Both the position numbers and the translations under genes were made by a program. 64,000 nt of DNA. Source: MGIIa-K1 sp964577145. GTDB taxonomy: Archaea > Thermoplasmatota > Poseidoniia > Poseidoniales > Poseidoniaceae. Location of the stretch: positions 1-64,000 of the forward strand of contig CAZNXM010000006.1 in assembly GCA_964577145.1 (NCBI GenBank), written 5' to 3'. The first letter of the stretch is position 1; each line of letters begins with the position of its first letter. Below are positions 57,216-64,000 of this stretch, in pieces. The notes under the pieces are model-generated. The model was not told the origin of the DNA. It ran no database searches and saw nothing but the letters and a program-made list of their open reading frames with translations.

Positions 57216-59867
57216 TCAGACGAGATTGCGCAATACGGTGTGGAGGATTCCTCCATTGCGATAATATTCGACCTCAACTGGGGTGTCGATTCTTACATCA
57301 ACGGTGAAATCGATAGTAGTGCCATCGCCGCGAGTTGCGGTCACAACCAACTCTTGCAAAGCCTGAACATCATCTGTTACAGGAATGTCGAAACTCTCAG
57401 TTCCATCGAGCCCAAGTGAGTTTGCATCTTGGCCTGATTTGAAGGTCAATGGCAATACACCCATGCCGACAAGATTGGAGCGGTGAATTCTCTCAAATGA
57501 AGTTGCTATGACCGCCTTAACCCCGAGGAGGAATGTGCCCTTTGCAGCCCAGTCTCTACTGCTGCCAGTGCCATACTGAGCGCCTGCAAGCACAACCATT
57601 GGAGAAGCGCTAGCCATTGCAGCCTCGTAAACTGAAGTAATTTCGCCTGTCGAGTGATCAAGCGCAAAACCACCTTCGGTTCCGGGCGCCATTTCATTTC
57701 TGACTCGCACATTTGCAAAAGTACCTCGCATCATAATCTCGTGGTTACCTCTACGGCTACCAAATGAATTGAAATCACCCTTCTGAACTCCACGCTCGGT
57801 TAGCCAGGTCCCAGCGGGCCCGTCCTCTGGAAATGCACCTGCTGGAGATATGTGATCTGTTGTAATAGAATCACCCAATTTCAGCAGAACCTTTGCACCG
57901 GAAATCGGCTCGATAGGTTGTGCTTCAGGCGATAGACCTTGGAAGAAGGAAGGTAGTCGAATGTAAGTGGAATCATCTTGCCATGGATAGAGTGGAGATT
58001 CTTCACTCGGGATTGCATCCCATCGTGGCTCTTGCATTACTGTAGCATAGCGGTCTCTGAACATTTCAGGAGAAATATTCGCCATTGCTTCTGCTAATTG
58101 TGAGTCGCTTGGCCAAACATCGGAAAGCATGACTGGGTTTCCTTCTGCATCATGTCCAAGCGGCTCAGTAATCAAATCGACATACAAGCTACCTGCAATT
58201 GCATAGGCGACTACCAGAGGTGGACTTGCAAGATATGAAGCCTTGACTTTCTGATGAACTCGTCCCTCGAAATTACGATTGCCAGAGATTACAGAACCTA
58301 CGATTAGACCTTCTTCATCAATTGCAGACTCGATGTCTTCGGGAAGGGGGCCAGAATTACCGATACATGTTGTGCATCCATATCCAACATTGTTGAAACC
58401 AAGTGCTGCTAAATCCTCATCTAAACCATTGGCCGCATAATACTCTGTGACTACTCTCGAACCAGGTGCTAAAGAGGTCTTAACCCATGGTTTGACCATC
58501 AAACCACGGGCTCTGGCATTTCGTGCTAGAAGACCTGCGGCAAGCATTACTCCAGGATTGGAAGTATTGGTACAAGATGTAATTGCAGCGATAACAACAT
58601 CGCCATGATTCAAATCGTATTCATCGCCAATAAGTGCCGAATTTGAAAGGTCCTCTTTCGCAATTCCATGCCCTTGGTGTCCTACCTCATTGGATAGCGT
58701 TTCAACAAAATGATTTGCCATTGCAGAAAGGTCAACACGGTCTTGAGGACGCTTTGGGCCTGCAAGTGCAGGCTCAACTGTTGAAAGGTCAAGTTCAAGG
58801 GTCGCACTGTATGATTTCTCAGGTGCGGACGAATCATACCACAATCCCTGTGCTCTACAGAATGTTTCCACACTAGCAATCGCATCCTCTTCACGACCGC
58901 TTAGACGCATGTAAGCAAGAGTGTTCTCATCGACCGGGAAGAATCCACAGGTTGCACCATATTCAGGCGCCATATTTGCGATAGTCGCACGGTCTGGTAA
59001 TGTTAGTGCGGCCATTCCAGAACCAAAGAATTCAACAAATTTGCCAACTACTCCATGTTCTCTAAGAATCTCAACAATTCTCAAAGTCATGTCTGTTGCA
59101 GTCACTCCAGGGTTGAGTGAGCCATTTAGACGGAACCCAACAACATCCGGCGATAACATGTAGATAGGCTGACCGAGCATTACCGCTTCAGCCTCAATTC
59201 CACCTACTCCCCAGCCAAGAACTCCCAATCCGTTAATCATAGTCGTGTGGGAATCGGTACCTACCAAACTATCGGGTAGCCATATACCGTTTTCCTCTCT
59301 TGCTACGGTTGCTATCCATTCGAGGTTTACCTGATGAACAATACCCCTTGAAGGAGGGACTGCTCGAAAGTTTTTCAAGGATTGCTGGCCCCATTTTAGG
59401 AATGTGTATCGTTCCATATTGCGATGGTATTCAATGTCGAGATTGAGTTCAAGAGCTTGCGTGTTTGAACCTGAGACATCAACCTGAACCGAATGGTCGA
59501 TTACCAAGTCTACTGGGACCTGCGGATTTACTTTCTCTGGGTCACCACCCATCTCGACCATTGCATCACGCAATGCAGCGAGATCCACAACTGCGGGAAC
59601 ACCAGTGAAATCCTGTAAAATTACTCTGGAAGGGCGGAATGGTATCTCGCCTCTGTCTCCATCAGCAGTCCAGCCAGCAATGTTGCGAACATCATCTTCA
59701 GTGATTAGAAATCCATCGCAATTACGTAATGCGCCTTCGAGTAATACGCGAATGGAATAAGGAAGTGACGAGGTATCCATGCCTGATGCATCGAGAGAAT
59801 CAAGCGCGAAATAATGTCCACCAAGAGAAAATTCTCTCTTTGAACCAAAGGGTCCCGAGTCGCTCAT
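57216..59867 (-). CDS. acnA: Aconitate hydratase (AcnA type)
   Basis: 883 residues, the typical AcnA/IRP length. Isomerises citrate to isocitrate using a [4Fe-4S] cluster in the TCA cycle. Cluster cysteines: the first in VVIAAITSCTNTSNPG, and the CxxC pair in GYGCTTCIGNSGPL. Also DSLVGTDSHTTMINGLGVLGWGVGGIEAEAVMLGQ, KLGDSITTDHISPAGAF, and GAQYGTGSSRDWAAKGTFLLGVKAVIATSFERIHRSNLVGMGVLPL, which marks the swivel domain. Start ATG 59867; a weak GAGCG/CGCTC inverted repeat is in its leader. The cyclophilin gene lies 49 nt upstream on the same strand. The 1363-residue protein follows, so one long transcript is possible. Confidence 0.97.
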   Translation of the reverse strand: MSDSGPFGSKREFSLGGHYFALDSLDASGMDTSSLPYSIRVLLEGALRNCDGFLITEDDVRNIAGWTADGDRGEIPFRPSRVILQDFTGVPAVVDLAALRDAMVEMGGDPEKVNPQVPVDLVIDHSVQVDVSGSNTQALELNLDIEYHRNMERYTFLKWGQQSLKNFRAVPPSRGIVHQVNLEWIATVAREENGIWLPDSLVGTDSHTTMINGLGVLGWGVGGIEAEAVMLGQPIYMLSPDVVGFRLNGSLNPGVTATDMTLRIVEILREHGVVGKFVEFFGSGMAALTLPDRATIANMAPEYGATCGFFPVDENTLAYMRLSGREEDAIASVETFCRAQGLWYDSSAPEKSYSATLELDLSTVEPALAGPKRPQDRVDLSAMANHFVETLSNEVGHQGHGIAKEDLSNSALIGDEYDLNHGDVVIAAITSCTNTSNPGVMLAAGLLARNARARGLMVKPWVKTSLAPGSRVVTEYYAANGLDEDLAALGFNNVGYGCTTCIGNSGPLPEDIESAIDEEGLIVGSVISGNRNFEGRVHQKVKASYLASPPLVVAYAIAGSLYVDLITEPLGHDAEGNPVMLSDVWPSDSQLAEAMANISPEMFRDRYATVMQEPRWDAIPSEESPLYPWQDDSTYIRLPSFFQGLSPEAQPIEPISGAKVLLKLGDSITTDHISPAGAFPEDGPAGTWLTERGVQKGDFNSFGSRRGNHEIMMRGTFANVRVRNEMAPGTEGGFALDHSTGEITSVYEAAMASASPMVVLAGAQYGTGSSRDWAAKGTFLLGVKAVIATSFERIHRSNLVGMGVLPLTFKSGQDANSLGLDGTESFDIPVTDDVQALQELVVTATRGDGTTIDFTVDVRIDTPVEVEYYRNGGILHTVLRNLV

Positions 59868-59916
59868 AGAGCGACTGCGGTTGGCGCTCGGTAATCAATT
59901 ATCCTGAATGACCAAA

Positions 59917-60942
59917 TCACCAGAATTGCCACCAAGGGGTGGAACTTCCTTCTTCAGGAATAGTTACTGATACTATTGTTACATCCTCAACAGGCTTGTC
60001 GCCACTCATTGTAGTTACTTGAGAAATAGCATCGACATGCACCTTACCTTCGATCACTTTTCCAAAGACTGTGTGAAGGCCATCAAGATGACTAGGGGTG
60101 CTATCCTTATCGACGATGAAGAACTGTGAGCCACCGGTATGTGGTGCACTTGTCTTAGCCATCGAAAGCACATATGGAGCATGTATGACTCCATTATCTG
60201 CCTCATCAGGAATTGTGTAGGAGGTTACTGAACAATCAGACGCTGAATTTGCTTCTTGTCCGTCACAGTATCCAAAGAATTTAGCTGCATGGCCACCAGT
60301 GCCTGAATTTTGAGTGAAATCTCCTCCTTGAATCATGAATTCATCTATGACGCGGTGGAATAATACGCCATCATACTTGCCTTCTTGGGCTAGTAAAGCG
60401 AAATTCTCAACATGGATTGGTGCATCATCTGGATATAATTCGATAATTAGAGTTTCAGTATGTTCTACTCCGGCGCTATCGGTCCAGTTTACGACCATGC
60501 TCGCTTCTGTGGGAAGAGCGGAGCCACTCTGGCTATTTACCGCTTGAACACCGGCTATTACGAGTAATAGGGATGCAACCAATGCAAAAATTCCTGCTGG
60601 AGTTGGTGCTCCGCCATCAGTCATTAAACGTGGAATTACAGTCTCAGAAACGTGCTTGTCTTGCATTTCATTGCGCAGTTGATTGTAAAGTGAATTTGCT
60701 TGCTTATCACGAGGATTCTTTCGTACTGAATCTCGTAATAGTTTAGCGGCTTGGCGATATTCAGCCTTAGAACCACTTTTTCCTGCCTTCAAGTATACTG
60801 CTTGTCCAGCAAGTCTTAGAGTTGTAGCATGGGTTCCATCGGGGTCTGCATCACGCAATACATCCAATGCGCCCTCGGTTTTACCTTTGCTGAGGAGCCC
60901 TTCTGCCTCTTTCCATGCGTCTGCACGCTTATCGTCGGCCAT
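59917..60942 (-). CDS. Membrane-anchored cyclophilin (peptidyl-prolyl isomerase) with TPR N-terminus
   Basis: 341 residues. Residues 1-115 are TPR-like helices on the cytosolic side (DAWKEAEGLLSKGKTEGALDVLRDADPD, KLLRDSVRKNPRDKQANSLYNQL). One helix (GIFALVASLLLVIAGVQAV, ~116-134) crosses the membrane. The cyclophilin domain (~145-330) has YDGVLFHRVIDEFMIQGGDF with the catalytic Arg, PYVLSMAKTSAPHTGGSQFFI, and HLDGLHTVFGKVIEGKVHVD. An insert with two Cys (FFGYCDGQEANSASDCSV) may form a disulfide outside the cell. The layout suggests folding of secreted proteins, such as the giant surface proteins, coupled to a cytosolic TPR partner. C-terminus ends WWQFW. Confidence 0.92.
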   Translation of the reverse strand: MADDKRADAWKEAEGLLSKGKTEGALDVLRDADPDGTHATTLRLAGQAVYLKAGKSGSKAEYRQAAKLLRDSVRKNPRDKQANSLYNQLRNEMQDKHVSETVIPRLMTDGGAPTPAGIFALVASLLLVIAGVQAVNSQSGSALPTEASMVVNWTDSAGVEHTETLIIELYPDDAPIHVENFALLAQEGKYDGVLFHRVIDEFMIQGGDFTQNSGTGGHAAKFFGYCDGQEANSASDCSVTSYTIPDEADNGVIHAPYVLSMAKTSAPHTGGSQFFIVDKDSTPSHLDGLHTVFGKVIEGKVHVDAISQVTTMSGDKPVEDVTIVSVTIPEEGSSTPWWQFW

Positions 60943-61052
60943 GTTCGGCCCGAGACCCCGTTTGGTTTTGATAACTGCCCTTCGCCCACTTAGGTGAATA
61001 TGACATCAACACATTCAAAGGGCGTAGGCTTGGCAGGTTGCGCAATGGCCCC

Positions 61053-61067
61053 GCCCCCGTAGGGGGC
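61053..61067 (+). promoter_or_regulatory. Leader stem-loop upstream of korA
   Basis: GCCCCC-GTA-GGGGGC, a perfect 6-bp stem with GTA loop, ending 24 nt before ATG 61092. A separate Shine-Dalgarno AAGGGG lies between hairpin and start. Divergent to the cyclophilin gene. Confidence 0.6.
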
Positions 61068-61091
61068 TGGGCTCAAGGGGACAGACCCGAA

Positions 61092-62879
61092 ATGGCACGA
61101 ATCGTAAACGATTTTTCCATCAATATCGCAACTGCGAATGGAACAGGTTCACAATCAGCAAATTTGATTTTGCTTCAAACATTATTTGATATGGGCATCC
61201 CAGTTAGCGGGAAAAATCTCTTCCCGTCGAATATCTCCGGTCTCCCAACTTGGTATATTGCTCGTGTTTCTGACCTAGGTTACCAAGCACCTGGGGACAG
61301 AACCCACATCCAAATTCTGGTCAATCCAGCAACATGGGATGAAGACCTCGCAGAACTAGAGCCTGGCAGCGTCGTCATCTGGAATACCGATTCCAAGATG
61401 GCAATGGAAAGAGAGGATGTAGTCTCCTACCCTGTTCCAATGACAAAGATCGCCCGTACACTCAATCCCAAACTGGCACGAATGATTGCAAATGTGGTCT
61501 ATGTCGGAGTACTGGCCGAACTCCTAGGAATGGACCAAGATGTTCTTGAAACCGCTATTGCTAAGCAATTCGGTAGCAAAGCAAAGGCGATTGAACTCAA
61601 TGTAGAGGCTAGTCGTCTTGGCAGACAATATGTCATTGAAAATCTCACTAAATCCGATGAGTATTTTGTTGAAACAAGGGATATTGAGGCTGGAGGGTTC
61701 TTCCTCGAAGGAAACGAGGCTGTGGCTCTGGGTTCGATTTTCGGTGGCGTACAGATGCTTGCATGGTACCCAATTACTCCATCATCGAGCATTGCAGAAG
61801 GGATCATCGCATGGTTGCCTGAACTACGGGAAAAGGATGGAAAGTCAACATACGCAGTATTGCAAGCTGAGGATGAACTCGCTGCGGCAGGAATGGTACT
61901 TGGCGCTGGTTGGGCCGGCGCAAGAGGTATGACTGCTACCTCTGGACCTGGTATTTCTCTGATGCAGGAATTCATTGGACTGTCATATTTCTCTGAAATC
62001 CCATCTGTATTCTGGGATGTCAATCGTGTTGGTCCATCTACGGGCCTGCCAACTCGAACTCAGCAGGGTGACCTAACGATGCTCTACGAAGGAAGTCACG
62101 GTGATACCCAACATATTGTTTTCATTCCGGGAACCGTAGAGGAATGTTTCGAATTTGGATGGCGGGTCTTTGATGCTGCAGAGCGATTCCAGACACCTGT
62201 ATTCGGTTTCTCTGACCTTGATTTGGGAATGAATCGTTGGTCTTGTAACGGCCTTGAATATCCTACAGAATCCATGGATCGTGGCAAGGTTGTATTGACT
62301 CGAGAACAATTAGATTCGATTGAAAATTATGGACGTTACCGGGATGTTGACGGTGATGGAATACCTTACCGTACACTCCCTGGGTCTGGGCTCGACCCAA
62401 TTCTCTATCGTGGCACAGGCCATGACGAAGATGGAGTTTATTCCGAAAAACCTGATGTCTATCATGCATTGATGGAACGCCTAAAGAGAAAAATCGAAGG
62501 CTCCAGAGATCTTCTACCAGCGCCTATGGTTCGCCAAGAAGATGAATGTGACATTGGAATTGTATTCTATGGTTCAATGGAGAATACTATCACAGAAATT
62601 GACGATATCCTCGAAGAAGCGACTGGCAAGAAGGTCAGTACATGCAGAGTTAGAGCATTACCACTTCACTCTGAAGTTCAGGATTTCGTTGAGCGCCACG
62701 ATGTAGTAATCATTCTCGAGATTAACAGAGATGGACAACTCTATGGAATCATGCGTAAGGAATACCCTAACCATTTGATTCCAAAGATGAAGAGCGTTGC
62801 ATTCAGCGATGGTATGCCTCCAAGAGCAAGGATGTATGCCGACCGAATTATGACTGTTCTAAAGGAGGTGGGACTTTGA
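61092..62879 (+). CDS. korA: 2-oxoacid:ferredoxin oxidoreductase, fused gamma-alpha subunit
   Basis: About 595 residues from ATG 61092 (MARIVNDF), AAGGGG upstream. Decarboxylates a 2-oxo acid, commonly 2-oxoglutarate or pyruvate, to acyl-CoA with ferredoxin as acceptor. Residues 1-190 are the gamma-domain (ANGTGSQSANLILLQTLFDMG, NVVYVGVLAELLGM). Residues 205-595 are alpha: EGNEAVALGSIFGGVQMLAWYPITPSSSIAEGI, TSGPGISLMQEFIGLSYFSE, FGFSDLDLGMNRW. It works with the beta subunit next door, whose TTG start overlaps its TGA. KorA and PorA cannot be separated by sequence alone; the two-subunit layout is like archaeal 2-oxoacid:ferredoxin oxidoreductases. The low-potential ferredoxin route coexists with the NAD-linked E1 enzyme at 20089. 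Confidence 0.94.
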   Translation: MARIVNDFSINIATANGTGSQSANLILLQTLFDMGIPVSGKNLFPSNISGLPTWYIARVSDLGYQAPGDRTHIQILVNPATWDEDLAELEPGSVVIWNTDSKMAMEREDVVSYPVPMTKIARTLNPKLARMIANVVYVGVLAELLGMDQDVLETAIAKQFGSKAKAIELNVEASRLGRQYVIENLTKSDEYFVETRDIEAGGFFLEGNEAVALGSIFGGVQMLAWYPITPSSSIAEGIIAWLPELREKDGKSTYAVLQAEDELAAAGMVLGAGWAGARGMTATSGPGISLMQEFIGLSYFSEIPSVFWDVNRVGPSTGLPTRTQQGDLTMLYEGSHGDTQHIVFIPGTVEECFEFGWRVFDAAERFQTPVFGFSDLDLGMNRWSCNGLEYPTESMDRGKVVLTREQLDSIENYGRYRDVDGDGIPYRTLPGSGLDPILYRGTGHDEDGVYSEKPDVYHALMERLKRKIEGSRDLLPAPMVRQEDECDIGIVFYGSMENTITEIDDILEEATGKKVSTCRVRALPLHSEVQDFVERHDVVIILEINRDGQLYGIMRKEYPNHLIPKMKSVAFSDGMPPRARMYADRIMTVLKEVGL

Positions 62880-63922
62880 CTGAAAAACCAGTAAGAGCTG
62901 TCAAACTCAATGTCATCAATGAGCCAAAAGATTCCTACACAGGTGGAAAGTCATCTCTATGTCCAGGATGTGGACACGACCAAATTAGCAGCGTAATTGT
63001 CAATGCTGCATGGGAGAATGGTATTGAGCCGCACCGCATCGCAAAGATGAGTGGAATAGGATGTTCTTCTAAGACACCAGCATATTACCTCGGACAATCC
63101 CACGGATTCAACACTGTTCACGGCCGAATGCCATCGGTCACTACAGGAGCACATGTTGTCAACAAAGATTTGACCTATCTCGGTGTTTCTGGTGACGGAG
63201 ATTCTGCATCGATTGGTATTGGCCAATTAATACATGCAATTCGTCGTAATATCAACATGGTATACATTATTGAGAATAACGGAGTTTACGGTCTGACAAA
63301 GGGGCAGTACTCCGCTACTGCAGATAAGGGTTCGAAGAAGAAAAAGGGCTCAACAAATGAGACTCAGCCAATCGATCTATGCGCTATGGCAGTAAATCTT
63401 GGCTGCTCCTTCGTAGCGAGGTCATTCTCTGGCTCAAAGAAGCAACTATCCGCCATTATCAAGGCTGCATTATCTCACAAAGGGTTCGCATTAATCGACG
63501 TCATTAGCCCATGTGTAACTTTCAACAATAACGATGAGAGTCTACGCTCCTATGGATATGTCAAGGATAACTCAGCAGAACTCCATTCCGTGGATTACAT
63601 TCCACACTTCTCGCCTCTTGAGCAAGTAGAGGTCCCCGCTGGTGCATTCAAGGACATCACACTACACGATGGTTCGACAGTACGTCTTGAGACGATTTCT
63701 GAAGACCACGACCCTTCTGATGCTGTAGCTGCTCTTACCGCTCTCCATGAGGCTGATGTTGAAAAGAAGCACGTAATGGGATTGTTATATTTCAATGCAG
63801 ACCGACCTGCACTACACGAGGACCTCAACCTTACCGATACTCCGCTTTGCGAACTTGATGAGGACGATTTGCGTCCTTCACCTGAGGCACTTGAGAAGGT
63901 TGTCGCATCACTGCGTGGATGA
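62876..63922 (+). CDS. korB: 2-oxoacid:ferredoxin oxidoreductase, beta subunit
   Basis: 348 residues from TTG 62876, which overlaps the preceding TGA (TTGA); the Shine-Dalgarno sequence AAAGGAGGTG upstream is the best in the window and decides this start. Thiamine diphosphate and [4Fe-4S] sites: SLCPGCGHDQISSVI, KMSGIGCSSKTPAYY, and SGDGDSASIGIGQLIHAIRR then YIIENNGVYGLTKGQ, the TPP motif. Length and cysteine count match the small KorB/PorB-type beta subunits with one cluster. An insertion of basic residues (DKGSKKKKGSTNE) after the TPP motif is unusual. KorA is directly upstream. Confidence 0.94.
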   Translation: MTEKPVRAVKLNVINEPKDSYTGGKSSLCPGCGHDQISSVIVNAAWENGIEPHRIAKMSGIGCSSKTPAYYLGQSHGFNTVHGRMPSVTTGAHVVNKDLTYLGVSGDGDSASIGIGQLIHAIRRNINMVYIIENNGVYGLTKGQYSATADKGSKKKKGSTNETQPIDLCAMAVNLGCSFVARSFSGSKKQLSAIIKAALSHKGFALIDVISPCVTFNNNDESLRSYGYVKDNSAELHSVDYIPHFSPLEQVEVPAGAFKDITLHDGSTVRLETISEDHDPSDAVAALTALHEADVEKKHVMGLLYFNADRPALHEDLNLTDTPLCELDEDDLRPSPEALEKVVASLRG

Positions 63923-63977
63923 GTGAAGTCACCTTACCGTTGACTTGAAGAATGAAAGGCCTCTGGCCTCCCCTGAT

Positions 63978-64000
63978 AGTCTCTTAGTGTAGCGGTCCAT
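63978..64000 (+). tRNA. Probable 5' part of a tRNA, cut by the window edge
   Basis: TAGTGTAGCGG (63985-?95) fits the internal A-box consensus TRGYNNARNNG at tRNA positions 8-18, preceded by a possible 7-base acceptor strand AGTCTCT. A 5' A and GTGTAGCGGTCCAT resemble archaeal tRNA-Gln or similar. Anticodon and 3' half lie outside the window, so identity is unknown. Confidence 0.5.

Noticed and set aside
7613..61067. Leader hairpins considered as intrinsic terminators
   Set aside because: Most lie between divergent genes with no 3' end nearby, lack a following T-run, and are within 24 nt of start codons.
1..64000. Search for insertion sequences, integrases, rRNA genes and phage genes
   Set aside because: No transposase, recombinase, terminal repeat, rRNA or capsid-like sequence was recognised anywhere in the window.

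Overview
The window looks like a chromosomal segment of a planktonic marine euryarchaeon, most likely Marine Group II (Candidatus Poseidoniales). Archaeal markers are a Gar1-type H/ACA RNP domain, an archaeal RibL FAD synthase, an archaeal-length S-adenosylhomocysteinase and an archaeal-type fused 2-oxoacid:ferredoxin oxidoreductase. They sit beside genes more usual in bacteria: GpsA, oligoribonuclease, bacterial-type riboflavin synthase and an E1 2-oxoacid dehydrogenase. Very large secreted FG-GAP and glycine-rich proteins fit the same group. This assignment is an inference from gene content. No rRNA, CRISPR or mobile element was seen. Coding density is very high, many genes overlap by 4 bp, and no gene-free stretch exceeds 300 bases; the longest gap is about 260 bp at 7608-7866.

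Layout. 1-7.6 kb (minus strand): moxR (cut by the window edge), its DUF4350-like partner, a secreted protein with an LPAPS C-terminal anchor, and a three-subunit molybdenum hydroxylase whose FAD subunit carries an extra cysteine-rich insert like 4-hydroxybenzoyl-CoA reductase. 7.9-15.2 kb: two subtilisin-family proteases flank a 1347-residue polytopic membrane protein. 15.2-18.3 kb: oligoribonuclease, then acyl-CoA dehydrogenase-mocA-xdhC; the last two are maturation factors for the upstream molybdenum enzyme. 18.3-27.8 kb: Na+/Ca2+ exchanger, aquaporin, a fused E1 dehydrogenase, MFS transporter, response regulator, MoeB/ThiF-rhodanese, thioredoxin reductase and a small membrane protein. 27.7-30 kb: ribB-ribL-ribE-ribH operon. 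30-45.7 kb: endonuclease IV with a histone-like tail, a calcium-repeat protein, gpsA, small proteins, a VOC protein, an FTR1 iron permease with an iron-box-like operator, an ABC transporter, a second LPAxS-anchored protein, the Gar1-zinc-finger protein, a TPR membrane protein and ahcY. 45.8-57.2 kb: two giant type I membrane proteins of 2167 and about 1363 residues with a small gene between them. 57.2-64 kb: aconitase, a TPR-anchored cyclophilin, korAB, and the start of a probable tRNA at the right edge.

Functionally the window supports aerobic heterotrophy on proteins and lipids: secreted proteases, beta-oxidation, TCA and 2-oxoacid oxidation, flavin supply, and molybdenum and iron enzymes. 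Two cross-cutting patterns stand out. Compact perfect stem-loops lie 0-24 nt upstream of ten start codons, often in divergent intergenic regions where a terminator cannot be the explanation. Surface proteins end either in a short LPAxS-TM-Arg signal or in a transmembrane helix with a distinct cytosolic tail.
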